A DNA stretch of 64,000 bases from Maricurvus nonylphenolicus (GTDB lineage Bacteria > Pseudomonadota > Gammaproteobacteria > Pseudomonadales > Cellvibrionaceae). Below are positions 1-8,825 of this stretch, in pieces; position 1 is the stretch's first letter; the number at the start of each line of letters is the position of its first letter. The position numbers and the translations under genes were made by a program. A model generated the notes under the pieces. The model did no database searches. It saw only the letters and a program-made list of their open reading frames with translations, and was not told the origin of the DNA. Location of the stretch: assembly GCF_042854845.1 (NCBI RefSeq), contig NZ_AP031498.1, positions 3,844,001-3,908,000 on the forward strand, written 5' to 3'.

Positions 1-898
1 AGCGTTGGTCTACATCACCCAGATCATCAAACAGCGAGCAGGCCCATTGATACAAGGCTTCCAGGGAGTCCCCACGCTGAGACCGTTTAGGTGCAACCAG
101 CCAGTAGCCTGATACGGTGGGTATCTTGATATCAAAAGGTAACACCAGCCGTCCATCGTCAATCCAGGCATTGGTACTTGGCAGCAGTGCCAATGTCACC
201 CCCAAACCTTCCGATGCCGCTTTGAGGGCCGCTAAATAGGAGTCACAAATTAATATGTCGGCCTCCTGGCTGGCGGACTCGCCTAGCAGTAAACGCCACT
301 GCGCCAAATCAGCGGTTGGCGATATTAACTGTTGGGCATGTAAATCTGTAAGGCTCTCCAACCTATGGGTACGGGCATACTCCGGGCTGCACACAGGGGA
401 CAACGCAATGTTACATAAAGGCCTGCAATTGAGTTCAGGCCAGTCACCATTGCCAAACCGGATGGCGGCATCCAAGGGTTCGATATCAAAATCCACATAG
501 GAACTTCTGGCCTCAATACGCAGTTCTGTCTCGGGCAGGTAGTCCTTAAACGTCAGGTAATGGGGAATCATCAGTTCCTGAGCAATATACAGGGGCGCGC
601 TGACATGTAATGAACGGCTTTGAAAACGTCGCAAAAACTCCTGATAGCCCTGCTTGTGAGCCCGAACAATCTTATGGCTTACGTCCTGATAATAACTGCC
701 CGCAGCTGTCAGGCTGATACGCCGAGCATGTCGCTCAAACAGAGGCTCCCCCAGCCAGTCTTCCAGAGACTTGATCTGCTGGCTGACCGCAGGTGGCGAC
801 ACATGTAACTGATCTGCTGCCTTTTTGAAGCTTAGCGTTGACGCCACCGCGTCAAATACCACCAGCCACTGTATCGGCGGTGCCCTATGCTGACTCAC
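1..898 (-). CDS. LysR-family transcriptional regulator (GcvA-like), 3' end cut by window edge
   Basis: The minus-strand frame opens with a GTG codon at 898-896, 8 nt downstream of a strong GAGGAG (complement of 907-912). It stays open to base 1, giving about 299 residues, so only the stop and perhaps a few residues are missing compared with the usual 300 or so. The N-terminus has a LysR winged helix-turn-helix (FKKAADQLHVSPPAVSQQIK, then LEDWLGEPLFER). The rest has the shape of a LysR effector-binding domain, including the D-A-A-I-R-F-G segment typical of GcvA-type members. It is divergent from the crotonase gene at 1030, so it may regulate that gene and itself. The effector cannot be read from sequence. 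The family assignment is firm; the target is inference. Confidence 0.9.
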   Translation of the reverse strand, partial: MSQHRAPPIQWLVVFDAVASTLSFKKAADQLHVSPPAVSQQIKSLEDWLGEPLFERHARRISLTAAGSYYQDVSHKIVRAHKQGYQEFLRRFQSRSLHVSAPLYIAQELMIPHYLTFKDYLPETELRIEARSSYVDFDIEPLDAAIRFGNGDWPELNCRPLCNIALSPVCSPEYARTHRLESLTDLHAQQLISPTADLAQWRLLLGESASQEADILICDSYLAALKAASEGLGVTLALLPSTNAWIDDGRLVLPFDIKIPTVSGYWLVAPKRSQRGDSLEALYQWACSLFDDLGDVDQR

Positions 899-1029
899 TA
901 TCCACGCTCCTCAAACCAGCCAATAGATAAGAATTACTTAACCAAAGCTAATTATTACTAAATTGATTAGCCACTCATATAAAAATATCTTATCTGTAAC
1001 CACTTTAAAAGCGCCCTAAGGAGGCCGAT
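899..1029. promoter_or_regulatory. Divergent intergenic region with candidate LysR operator
   Basis: This 131-bp AT-rich region separates the LysR gene from the crotonase gene. It contains the inverted repeat GCTAAT (947-952) and ATTAGC (966-971) with a 13-nt spacer, the general form of a LysR dyad. Ribosome binding sites sit at both edges: GAGGAG for the regulator and AAGGAGG just before 1030. The operator is inferred from position and symmetry only. Confidence 0.4.
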
Positions 1030-1851
1030 ATGTCCGAAGCCAGCACCCAAGACCAAAGCAGCAATAGTCCATTCCTGGTGAGCAAAGAGAAAGGCCTTAC
1101 CATCATCTCCATCAACGACGCGCCCTGGAATATGATGAGCATGGAGTTTATGGACGAACTGGAAGCCCTGCTGCCTAAACTCAAAGCTGACCATAGCGTA
1201 CGCGCCATACTGTTTACCTCAGAAGGCAGCGATAACTTCTCCGCCGGTATGAACCTGAAACAGCTGATTGGCAAAGCTGGCGATCAAGCTGCCCTCAGCG
1301 CCCTGTTCGATCAACGCCTGCGCGTGTTATCTGCCATTGAAAACCTGGGCAAACCCGTTATTGCCACCCTATTCGGTTATTGCCTCGGCGGCGGTCTGGA
1401 ACTTCCCATGGCCTGCCACTTCCGCCTGGCCGCCAAAGAGGGGTGTAAAATTGGCCTGCCGGAAATGGATCTGGGCACCGTTCCCGCCTGGGGTGGCAGT
1501 GCTCGCCTGACCCGTATTGTTGGCCGTATGCACGCACTGGATATGATCTTGCGCGCGAAAAAAATTGATGGCCCGGAAGCCTATCGCATTGGCCTGGTCA
1601 ATGAAGTTGTGGATAACGACAAACTCAAAGAACGCGCCATTGAACTGGGACTGGAACTGGCCACCAACTTCCCACCACTGGCCATGAGCGAAATAATGCC
1701 GGTGATTATTAAAGGCTCGGATATGTCGCAGGAAGAATCCCTGCGTATGGAACGCGAAGCAGTACTCAACACCATGGGTAGCAGTGAAAACCAGGAAGGC
1801 ATGATGGCGTTTTTGGAAAAGCGTACGCCGGTGTTTAGCGATCGCAGTTAA
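1030..1851 (+). CDS. Enoyl-CoA hydratase/isomerase family protein (crotonase fold)
   Basis: This 273-residue protein has crotonase features. The oxyanion-hole segment NFSAGMNL is at about residues 69-76. GYCLGGGLELPMAC follows, with Glu124 in the place of rat hydratase Glu144, and GLPEMDLGTVPAWGG has Glu145 in the place of Glu164. Both catalytic acids are therefore present, so hydratase activity on a CoA thioester is plausible. The substrate is unknown. The start is supported by AAGGAGG 5 nt upstream. It is a single gene divergent from a LysR regulator, with no other beta-oxidation gene adjacent. A perfect hairpin follows the stop. The fold call is strong; the specific reaction is inference from the family. 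Confidence 0.9.
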   Translation: MSEASTQDQSSNSPFLVSKEKGLTIISINDAPWNMMSMEFMDELEALLPKLKADHSVRAILFTSEGSDNFSAGMNLKQLIGKAGDQAALSALFDQRLRVLSAIENLGKPVIATLFGYCLGGGLELPMACHFRLAAKEGCKIGLPEMDLGTVPAWGGSARLTRIVGRMHALDMILRAKKIDGPEAYRIGLVNEVVDNDKLKERAIELGLELATNFPPLAMSEIMPVIIKGSDMSQEESLRMEREAVLNTMGSSENQEGMMAFLEKRTPVFSDRS

Positions 1852-1863
1852 CTTAAAAAGATC

Positions 1864-1885
1864 AGAACCCGCATCTGCGGGTTCT
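1864..1885 (+). terminator. Hairpin after crotonase gene
   Basis: AGAACCCGC and GCGGGTTCT form a perfect 9-bp stem with an ATCT loop, 12 nt after the crotonase stop. No strong T-run follows on the plus strand, so this is a likely but not classical terminator. Confidence 0.6.
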
Positions 1886-1999
1886 CAATTAAGGAAACTC
1901 ACTCTTCGACTACACAGTCATTAGAGACTGTCATTGAATTTCCCCTATAGCACGATAAACTCCCTGCTCTCAGACTTTTGTATTAAGGGATTTATCACG

Positions 2000-4387
2000 A
2001 TGTCAGTCTTGCGAATCGCATTGATAGGTTTACTTTGCCTATTGTTTTCCGCCTGTAGAACCCTTCCCAATATGCCCTCCTTTGCCGGACACTCCCCTCT
2101 GGATTACGCGATCAAGGATGGCGATCTGGCAAAAGTAAAAGGCCTGATGGAAGTTAAGTACAATCCCAATGGTCTCAATCCCCGCGTGGTATCGCCACTG
2201 ATGCGGGCGGTGCAAATGGGCCGTAACGATATGGTACAAGCCCTACTGGAAGGCGGCGCAAACCCCAATGCAGTTTCAGCAACAATTGAAACGTCTGCGT
2301 GGCACGGTATGCCTTCAGTACCACTTTGCCAGGCCTTACAAGTAGGCAAGCTTGAGAGCATTAAATTGCTAACCCAGCACAATGTAGTCTGGAATCATAT
2401 CAATGGCGCACCTATCGCTAAGTGCTGGACCACCTCTCCAAATCGTAACCTTGTCGCACTGGAATTTATGGTGCATCAAGGTGTTAGTTTCAAACCCGCT
2501 GACTGGGGTTACGATTCTGCCATTAGTGACTATATTGCAAACACCTCCCCTAATGCTGCTGAAGCCAGTAAAACGATCAACCTAATGATTAAGGGCGGAG
2601 CGGATATACATTACAACCGCAGTGCCAGTTCCCATGCGAACCCCAGCATGAAAGCCCCGCTGCACTTTGCAGTACAGCAAGTAAAACCGGCCTTTGTAAA
2701 AGCGCTGCTCGATGCCGGTGCCAACCCAAATCAAAAAACCATGCTGGGTGAAACCCCACTGCATTTGGCCGCAGAATATAACTGCACCACTTGCATCGCT
2801 CAGCTGATAGAGGCTGGTGCTGATATATACGCACGCGATGGTAAAAAACAACCGCCGGTTGCCAAGGCATTAAACGGCGGAGAACCTCTAACACTGATCA
2901 GCAGCGCCGGTGGTTTACATGCCCTGTATAAGGATCAGCGCCAGGCCATGATCAACGCACAGCCCTACGTCTCGCCATCAGTCAGAGACTTTGTGCTGAG
3001 CTACCGCTTAAACACCCAACCCTACAAACAATTCGTAAGCGAGTTACCGTCCGAATTAACACCTAAAAAGCGCGCACGACAAACGGCCACAAAACGCGCC
3101 GATAAAGAACTAAATAGCTCCAAACTCCTGGCACAAAAGGAGGAAAAAGAAAGACAACAGGCCCGCATAGCTGAACAGCGTCGTCAACGAGCCCAAGTAG
3201 AACAGAGACGAAAGCAACAGGAAGCCAAGACAGTTGTACAAAACCTGATCCAGACTTCCAAGGATATGGAGACTTTGATAACTGAATTAGGTAAAGCCAA
3301 AGCTAATTGCATCGCGCATAAATCACTGTATCGCAAAGCCAGAAAATTTGACTGTGAATATATGACCGAAAATGGTCGCTACCGTGAATTCGGCAGATCC
3401 AAGGCCTGCGAAAATACTCGAGATCAAATTACTCCAATAGTCAGCAAATACAAAGGGACTGTGTGTCGAGACTATGAGAGTGTAGAATCAAAAGCCCTAG
3501 CCATCTTTGAAAACCCACTACAAAAACAAGCGGTTAAGAACGAAATTCGTACTCGCTCAAACAAGCACAAAACATCTGTAGACCGTTTAGCATCTCTCTA
3601 TAGTTTACCCTTCAGAGAAATGGATGAAATGCGCGATGACGCTCAACGCGCCCAAGAACGTGGCCAGGAAGAGCATTATAAAGCTCAATGGGGCCGAGTG
3701 ATAAAAGCTGCAAGCTCCACATCATCGAGTTTTGACGAAGTACATCAAACCTTTCAGCAGTCCCATAAAGCCATCAACAATATTGTGGTAAACCAAGTAT
3801 CATTACAGCGCCTGCAGCGGCAAATTGAGGAAAAAACAAAACAAATTAGACAACAGCAGAAAAAAACTAGCTCGCAGACTTATGCAGCTAAGAGTACTCC
3901 TCAGCCTACTAACCTTACCTCACAGAAAACGGCTTGTGAGGCCAAAGGTGGAAAATTTGATGCATCTCGTAATAACTGCACCATTGTGATGAACAAAACG
4001 AGCTCCTCTGGAGCTTCTCAACCGGAAGAGAATCCGTGGTTTATTCGAAAGGAATGTGGGCATACCAATTTCGACGATACCATGCCGAAGCCCGAACGAG
4101 TGTGTATGAATACAGCACCACCAGCAAAATGGGAAATGAAGTGGCATTCTAAACATCTGCTTGGTGATAATTACAAAATTAGCCTCAGTATCGAAAACCA
4201 GTCCGATTTACCCATTGAATTTATCCTGAACGGGCGCGTTAGTGGTGATATGAGCCATAAAAACTTTGATTGGAAAGTGACTGTGCCACCTCACAGCACT
4301 CGTAGTGAATGGGGCGGTATCACTCAACTATCAGAGCCCGCACATGTGATCAACATTCTCGACCTTAAGTTTCGACCTCTTAAGTAA
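2000..4387 (+). CDS. Ankyrin-repeat lipoprotein with coiled-coil middle
   Basis: The open frame begins at 1934, but ATG 2000 is preferred. It has AAGGGA 9 nt upstream and gives a clean lipoprotein signal with Cys19 after LLFSA. The 795-residue product has ankyrin repeats over about residues 30-310 (SPLDYAIKDGD, SPLMRAVQMGRNDMVQALL, TPLHLAAEYN). A charged Gln/Arg/Lys-rich coiled coil follows around residues 370-420. A Cys-containing region comes next, and a C-terminal beta-rich domain of about 130 residues, around NPWFIRKECG, is not recognised. It is probably anchored to a membrane facing the periplasm, where the repeats would bind a protein partner. It is a lone gene closed by a bidirectional terminator. 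Ankyrin and lipobox are visible; function is unknown. Confidence 0.85.
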   Translation: MSVLRIALIGLLCLLFSACRTLPNMPSFAGHSPLDYAIKDGDLAKVKGLMEVKYNPNGLNPRVVSPLMRAVQMGRNDMVQALLEGGANPNAVSATIETSAWHGMPSVPLCQALQVGKLESIKLLTQHNVVWNHINGAPIAKCWTTSPNRNLVALEFMVHQGVSFKPADWGYDSAISDYIANTSPNAAEASKTINLMIKGGADIHYNRSASSHANPSMKAPLHFAVQQVKPAFVKALLDAGANPNQKTMLGETPLHLAAEYNCTTCIAQLIEAGADIYARDGKKQPPVAKALNGGEPLTLISSAGGLHALYKDQRQAMINAQPYVSPSVRDFVLSYRLNTQPYKQFVSELPSELTPKKRARQTATKRADKELNSSKLLAQKEEKERQQARIAEQRRQRAQVEQRRKQQEAKTVVQNLIQTSKDMETLITELGKAKANCIAHKSLYRKARKFDCEYMTENGRYREFGRSKACENTRDQITPIVSKYKGTVCRDYESVESKALAIFENPLQKQAVKNEIRTRSNKHKTSVDRLASLYSLPFREMDEMRDDAQRAQERGQEEHYKAQWGRVIKAASSTSSSFDEVHQTFQQSHKAINNIVVNQVSLQRLQRQIEEKTKQIRQQQKKTSSQTYAAKSTPQPTNLTSQKTACEAKGGKFDASRNNCTIVMNKTSSSGASQPEENPWFIRKECGHTNFDDTMPKPERVCMNTAPPAKWEMKWHSKHLLGDNYKISLSIENQSDLPIEFILNGRVSGDMSHKNFDWKVTVPPHSTRSEWGGITQLSEPAHVINILDLKFRPLK

Positions 4388-4396
4388 ATTATCGGC

Positions 4397-4421
4397 AAGA
4401 GGGGAAATACTCCCCTCTTTT
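4397..4421. terminator. Bidirectional terminator between convergent genes
   Basis: AAGAGGGGA (4397-4405) and TCCCCTCTT (4411-4419) make a perfect 9-bp stem with a 5-nt loop. The 3' arm runs into a T-rich stretch on the plus strand. It lies between the convergent ankyrin and XRE genes. Confidence 0.8.
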
Positions 4422-4425
4422 GATT

Positions 4426-5238
4426 TTATGCTGACATGCTTTTGAAAAATGCTTCTGTTGCGGTATCGGCAGGATAAAAACTTTCAATACGCAACTCATC
4501 AGTAGTGATATCCATCGGCGTTCCAAAGGTGGACATCACGGAAAACAAACTTAACTCCAAACCGTTAACGTTTAACTCCAATGGCAACACCGGTAATAAG
4601 CCTTCAGCCTGTAGCGCTATATCTGGCATCGGTCCCGCCAGTTCAATAATCGCGGCCATACGATCCCGTATATCAGGATCACCATCCGCTTCACGCTTTA
4701 AGCGCTGGATAAACAAGGGCGCCGCCTGATCCCAATTGGAGATAAAGGGGCGCATACCTTCGGGGTGAACCGTCAGTAACGCCAAATTAATTTCATCACT
4801 GTTGGTACCGATACTCGCCTGCATGGCCTCGATATCACCACCCAGACTCAACATCAAATCAGCCGCCTGATTTTTCATTTTCACATTCCAGAAGCGATCC
4901 ACCACAATAGCGGGCAAAGGATCATGGTGCTTGAGCATTTGGCTTAAAGCATCGTAAACCGGTTTCATAGCAGGTTCATCCAAATCCGACTCGCGATACA
5001 TCGGTGCAAAACCTGCCGCTTGCAATAACACATTGCGCTCCCGCAGAGGCACCTGCATGGCTTCTGATAAACGTACCACCATTTCACGACTGGGCTGACT
5101 ACGGCCGGTTTCCAACCAACTGACATGGCGTTGGGAGACATCTGCCGCCAGGGCTAAATCCAACTGGGATAACTTGCGAAAGGCTCGCCATTCACGGAAA
5201 ACACTGGGGAAGTTCTGGGCAGCCATGGCGGATGTCAT
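4426..5238 (-). CDS. XRE-family regulator with MmyB-like ligand-binding domain
   Basis: This 270-residue regulator starts with an XRE helix-turn-helix (about residues 12-70: FRKLSQLDLALAADVSQRHV then WLETGRSQPS). A region of about 180 residues follows that resembles the MmyB-type ligand-binding domain common in HTH-MmyB fusions, with VDRFWNVKMKNQAADLML at about residues 113-130. The start is supported by AGGAG 7 nt upstream on the minus strand. It is divergent from a small membrane protein gene at 5382, and the shared region carries a repeated octamer, so local regulation is plausible. The DNA-binding call is firm; the ligand is unknown. Confidence 0.85.
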   Translation of the reverse strand: MTSAMAAQNFPSVFREWRAFRKLSQLDLALAADVSQRHVSWLETGRSQPSREMVVRLSEAMQVPLRERNVLLQAAGFAPMYRESDLDEPAMKPVYDALSQMLKHHDPLPAIVVDRFWNVKMKNQAADLMLSLGGDIEAMQASIGTNSDEINLALLTVHPEGMRPFISNWDQAAPLFIQRLKREADGDPDIRDRMAAIIELAGPMPDIALQAEGLLPVLPLELNVNGLELSLFSVMSTFGTPMDITTDELRIESFYPADTATEAFFKSMSA

Positions 5239-5298
5239 AATCCATCTCCTGTCAGAATCAAGGGCATGGTCTGTATTGTGGCAGATTAAACTTATTCA

Positions 5299-5330
5299 CG
5301 GCTATTACATCTGAGGTAATTGCGGCTATT
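5299..5330. promoter_or_regulatory. Direct repeat CGGCTATT, candidate operator
   Basis: CGGCTATT occurs at 5299-5306 and again at 5323-5330, 24 bp apart. TTAC and GTAA lie between the copies. The repeats are between the divergent XRE regulator and the membrane-protein gene, where an autoregulatory site would be expected. Assignment to the XRE protein is inference. Confidence 0.35.
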
Positions 5331-5381
5331 CACAAGCAGGATCAGACTGAATACGACATTTCACAACAGGGTCTGACCGCT

Positions 5382-5693
5382 ATGAATATCCGTATGCTTG
5401 CAATTATCTTATTGATTCCCTTCAGTTTTTTAACTGTTTACTCCGTGCTTGAAGTCGGTTATCTGGGTATATTTGAATACCATATCCACAGCCCGGCCGG
5501 CTGGCAGGTGTTTACCGATCTGGTGATTGCCCTGCTATTGGTGATGTGCTGGATGGTGCCAGATGCACGTCAGAGTGGGCGCAATCCGGTGCCCTGGGTG
5601 TTGTTAACCTTAACCTTAGGCTGCATTGGGCCATTGCTGTATCTGGCATTTAGTCCGGCAAAAGAAACCACGGCAGAAATTGCCAGCCAGTAA
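5382..5693 (+). CDS. Small three-helix inner-membrane protein (DUF2834-like)
   Basis: This 103-residue protein has three hydrophobic segments at about residues 4-24, 43-60 and 70-90, and a short charged loop (PDARQSGRNP) between the second and third. Size and topology resemble the DUF2834 group of small membrane proteins, but this was judged by eye and is uncertain. Translation initiation looks weak, with AGGG about 9 nt upstream. It is divergent from the XRE regulator and is followed by a 13-bp hairpin, so it is probably monocistronic. Function is unknown. Confidence 0.7.
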   Translation: MNIRMLAIILLIPFSFLTVYSVLEVGYLGIFEYHIHSPAGWQVFTDLVIALLLVMCWMVPDARQSGRNPVPWVLLTLTLGCIGPLLYLAFSPAKETTAEIASQ

Positions 5694-5713
5694 CTAACAT
5701 ACTGCTAACGACT

Positions 5714-5752
5714 ACTGATATTAGGGGCACATCCATCATCCCTAATATCAGT
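5714..5752 (+). terminator. 13-bp perfect hairpin after membrane-protein gene
   Basis: ACTGATATTAGGG (5714-5726) is exactly complementary to CCCTAATATCAGT (5740-5752) with a 13-nt loop. A short TT follows. It is probably a terminator for the gene ending at 5693. Confidence 0.6.
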
Positions 5753-5827
5753 TTCCAGGCCAGTAAGATAATATGTCCAGTCTAACTCAGCTTAATAAAT
5801 GCCTTTCTGCACGAGCCGTTAACCAAG

Positions 5828-6658
5828 ATGATAAAACCTCCTGGCATATCGTCCGACACCACTATTCGTGAACTTCTACACCTGGGTTATACCACCTTTT
5901 CACCAGCGCCAGCCTATTCAGATTGGATTGATCACTATTGGGCAATAAGCGCAGATCTACACGAGCCCACAACCGAAACCTACTACCCCGATGGCGGCAG
6001 TTCTCTCACCTTTACGTTCGAAGATAACGCCGATAAAGGTATCTGGTTTAACGCTACACAAAAACTTATCCACACAACATTTTCAGGCAAGGTAGAACGC
6101 TTTGGTGTGAGATTTTTCCCGGGAGGCATCTATGCCTTATTAGGGCTGGACTGTGAAACGCATAAGGGCGAGGGAGATCAGGCGGTCTCCGAATTAGCCT
6201 TACCTCCATGCGACTCCCTGTTCCAGGCAATGCTGGACAACGATACACAAACTCGTATTCAATGTTTCGAACAATGGCTGGAAAACTACTCCCACCTGCG
6301 ACAAGACAATGGTCCGGTGCAACATCTGTGGCCCCGATTACTGCGCTTTGAAACCGACATACCTGAAGACTTGGAAGGCCAAGGCATTAGTCGCCGTCGT
6401 TTTGAACGCCTGTTTAGACAGCAAACAGGGATAACGCCCAACAAATTCAAAATGTTACGTCGCATTAAGCAGGCACGCTACCTAATCAAATCCAACCCCG
6501 AGCTCCCCCTTACAGAGGTAGCCATCCAGTGCGGCTATTTCGATCAGGCACATTTCAATCGCCACTTCCGCCAGCTGGTGGGGCTCACTCCCGGCAACTA
6601 CAAAGAACAGCAACAAGATAAAGTCGCTCGGCAAGAAATGGCTGTTGAAGCGCGATAA
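5828..6658 (+). CDS. AraC-family transcriptional regulator
   Basis: This 276-residue protein has a C-terminal AraC/XylS double helix-turn-helix (about residues 165-260). RRRFERLFRQQTGITPNKFK lies in the first HTH and EVAIQCGYFDQAHFNRHFRQ in the second, then GLTPGNYK. The N-terminal part (about residues 15-125) resembles the DUF6597-type sensor domain often found in such proteins, with YYPDGGSSLTF. The DJ-1/PfpI gene begins 96 bp downstream on the same strand. The pair looks like the two halves of a GlxA-type regulator carried on separate genes, so it may control that gene. The family call is firm; the target is inference. Confidence 0.9.
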   Translation: MIKPPGISSDTTIRELLHLGYTTFSPAPAYSDWIDHYWAISADLHEPTTETYYPDGGSSLTFTFEDNADKGIWFNATQKLIHTTFSGKVERFGVRFFPGGIYALLGLDCETHKGEGDQAVSELALPPCDSLFQAMLDNDTQTRIQCFEQWLENYSHLRQDNGPVQHLWPRLLRFETDIPEDLEGQGISRRRFERLFRQQTGITPNKFKMLRRIKQARYLIKSNPELPLTEVAIQCGYFDQAHFNRHFRQLVGLTPGNYKEQQQDKVARQEMAVEAR

Positions 6659-6754
6659 TTCCTCCTCTGTAAACTGACGCAAATTTACAATTCGATCCTC
6701 CACACTTCAGGCAATAATGTGAACAACGCCATCACATTAGCTAGAGGATAAAAA

Positions 6755-7429
6755 ATGAAACCTATAACCTTCTTTATAAGGTATGCGTTATTGATAACAC
6801 TGCTTTCTACCCACACAGCTCAAGCTGCGACAGAAAAAATTGGTGTTCTGGTTTTCCCGGGCTTTCTCACCAGTGATGTCACCGCACCACTCGAAGTGTT
6901 CGGTGCTGCCAGCCGCAAAGCCTGGTTTTCTTCCTATGAGGTGATTCTGGTCTCGGCCACCCGTGAACATAAGATCACCTCTGAGGAAGGCCTACAAGTT
7001 GTGGCAAACAACACCATCTATGATGACTTGCAGCTGGACGTGTTAATACTGCCAAGCGCCTATGAGATGGATGACTACATCAGCAACACCGAATTAATCC
7101 GCTTCATTACAACTCAGGGGCGTACGGCTTCCTGGATGGCCAGCAACTGCTCCGGCGCCTTTTTGTTAGCGGAAGCGGGTTTGCTGGACGGTAAAAAGGC
7201 CACCACGTGGGCAGGCGGCGAAAAATCACTGGCCAGAGCTTATCCCAAGGTTGACGTTCAGTATGATCAGAATATTGTTGTTGATAACCGAGTGATCACC
7301 TCAAACGGTGGCCCGGTGAGTTATCAGTCTGCGTTTGCCCTATTGGCCAAATTAAGTTCAGAGACGTTTGCTGAAGAGATATCTCAAGCAATCCAGTTTG
7401 ATCGCTTGGCGCGTGCATTCCCACGTTAA
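6755..7429 (+). CDS. Secreted DJ-1/PfpI-family protein
   Basis: This 224-residue protein has an N-terminal signal peptide (hydrophobic residues 5-20, likely cut after AQA at about 24) followed by a DJ-1/PfpI class I glutamine-amidotransferase-like domain. The nucleophile elbow is ASNCSGAFLLAEAG with Cys132, and the DVTAPLEVFG segment near residues 41-50 is typical of the GlxA branch. AGAGGA 7 nt upstream supports the start. A periplasmic DJ-1-like protein next to an AraC gene is unusual, because GlxA proteins normally carry both domains in one cytosolic chain. The reaction is not predictable; isocyanide hydratase-like or chaperone-like roles are possible in this family. Confidence 0.85.
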   Translation: MKPITFFIRYALLITLLSTHTAQAATEKIGVLVFPGFLTSDVTAPLEVFGAASRKAWFSSYEVILVSATREHKITSEEGLQVVANNTIYDDLQLDVLILPSAYEMDDYISNTELIRFITTQGRTASWMASNCSGAFLLAEAGLLDGKKATTWAGGEKSLARAYPKVDVQYDQNIVVDNRVITSNGGPVSYQSAFALLAKLSSETFAEEISQAIQFDRLARAFPR

Positions 7430-7443
7430 ATCCAGTAAAAACC

Positions 7444-7498
7444 GAATGGAAGTCGTACCTTCGTTCAAATTTAACCCACTACGCCATGACTTCCGTTC
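7444..7498 (+). promoter_or_regulatory. purT leader with alternative pairing
   Basis: In the 162-nt gap before purT, GAATGGAAGTC (7444-7454) can pair with GACTTCCGTTC (7488-7498) over 11 positions with one G-U pair. Less perfectly, it can also pair with CTTCGTTC (7459-7466). The two pairings exclude each other, as in an attenuator or leader switch. No palindromic PurR-type operator was recognised. A regulatory role is inference. Confidence 0.3.
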
Positions 7499-7591
7499 TG
7501 CCGCTACTTTCTCCGAATATTGCTGTAGAACGAAACCAGATAAAGGTTTATCCTCCCCCCAAATCAGTATTTGCAGCCTATGAGGATCCCT

Positions 7592-8773
7592 ATGACAACT
7601 ATCGGCACCCCCTTATCAACAACCGCCACCAAAGTCCTGTTTTGCGGCGGCGGTGAATTAGGCAAAGAAGTTGTTATTGAGCTACAGCGTTTGGGGGTAG
7701 AGGTTGTAGTCGTCGACCGCTATGCAAACTCACCGGCCATGCAAGTTGCTCATCGCTCCCATGTTATCTCCATGCTGGATGGCGAAGCGCTTGAAGCGGT
7801 GATCCGCGAAGAGAAGCCGGATCTAATCGTGCCAGAAATTGAAGCCATCGCCACCGATACCCTGGTGGCCATGGAGCAGGAAGGTTTTACCGTTATCCCT
7901 ACGGCCAAAGCAACACAGCTAACGATGAACCGTGAAGGCATCCGCTGCCTGGCGGCAGAGGACCTGGGTATCGCCACATCGCCCTACCGCTTTGCCGATA
8001 ATAAAGCGGACTTCCTGGCTGCCATCGACGCCATAGGCATTCCTTGTGTGGTCAAGCCTATTATGAGTTCATCCGGCAAAGGTCAATCCACCATTACTGA
8101 GGAATCCCAAGTGGAAGCAGCTTGGGATTATGCTCAGGAAGGCGGCCGCGCAGGTAAGGGCAAAGTGATTATCGAAGGCTTTGTCGATTTCGATTATGAA
8201 ATCACCCTGCTGACCGTTCGCCACCAGGGCGGCACCTCTTTCTGTGAACCTATTGGCCACCGCCAGCAAAGTGGCGACTATCGCGAATCCTGGCAGCCAC
8301 AAGCGATGAGTGAAACAGCACTGGCCAAGTCACAGGACATCGCCCAAAAAGTTACTGAGGCATTAGGTGGTCGCGGCATCTTTGGCGTCGAGCTGTTTAT
8401 TAAAGGGGATGAAGTGTACTTCAGTGAGGTTTCACCACGCCCACACGATACCGGTTTAGTCACCCTGATCTCCCAGGATCTGTCTGAATTTGCCCTGCAC
8501 GCGCGCGCCATTCTGGGTTTGCCCATTCCCAATATCAAACAACATGGCCCCAGTGCTTCCAGCGTTATTCTGGTAGAAGGTCATTCTCAGCAAGCCACTT
8601 TTGGCAATTTAGGCGCAGTATTAGCAGAGCCTGACACTCAATTGCGTTTGTTCGGTAAACCGGAAGTCGCCGGGCAACGTCGCATGGGTGTGGTGATGGC
8701 AAGAGCTGACACGGTTGAGGCGGCTACTGAAAAGGCGATCAAGGCGTCCAATGCCGTTAGCGTTGAGCTGTAA
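7592..8773 (+). CDS. purT: Formate-dependent GAR transformylase PurT
   Basis: PurT makes formylglycinamide ribonucleotide from GAR, formate and ATP, the folate-independent route for step 3 of purine synthesis. The ATG at 7592 is chosen over an upstream in-frame one because TGAGGA lies 5 nt upstream and the product then aligns with E. coli PurT from the first residues. The length is 393 residues against 392 in E. coli. Visible features are the N-terminal nucleotide-binding FCGGGELGKEV, RYANSPAMQVAHRSHV, VPEIEAIATD, and an ATP-grasp region with VKPIMSSSGKGQS and EVSPRPHDTG. It is a single gene followed by a hairpin. A formate dehydrogenase operon at 41.6-47.6 kb also uses formate. Identification is very secure. 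Confidence 0.97.
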   Translation: MTTIGTPLSTTATKVLFCGGGELGKEVVIELQRLGVEVVVVDRYANSPAMQVAHRSHVISMLDGEALEAVIREEKPDLIVPEIEAIATDTLVAMEQEGFTVIPTAKATQLTMNREGIRCLAAEDLGIATSPYRFADNKADFLAAIDAIGIPCVVKPIMSSSGKGQSTITEESQVEAAWDYAQEGGRAGKGKVIIEGFVDFDYEITLLTVRHQGGTSFCEPIGHRQQSGDYRESWQPQAMSETALAKSQDIAQKVTEALGGRGIFGVELFIKGDEVYFSEVSPRPHDTGLVTLISQDLSEFALHARAILGLPIPNIKQHGPSASSVILVEGHSQQATFGNLGAVLAEPDTQLRLFGKPEVAGQRRMGVVMARADTVEAATEKAIKASNAVSVEL

Positions 8774-8791
8774 AATCTAGCCATTGCTTTT

Positions 8792-8825
8792 ATGTGGGGA
8801 CTGACTCTAAGGTCAGCCCCCACAT
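8792..8825 (+). terminator. Stem-loop after purT
   Basis: ATGTGGGG plus CTGAC pairs with GTCAG plus CCCCACAT with one A/C mismatch, giving a 13-bp stem with a 6-nt loop 18 nt after the purT stop. The T-run is weak. An apparent start codon inside this hairpin would extend the next gene upstream, but it is not used here. Confidence 0.6.
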
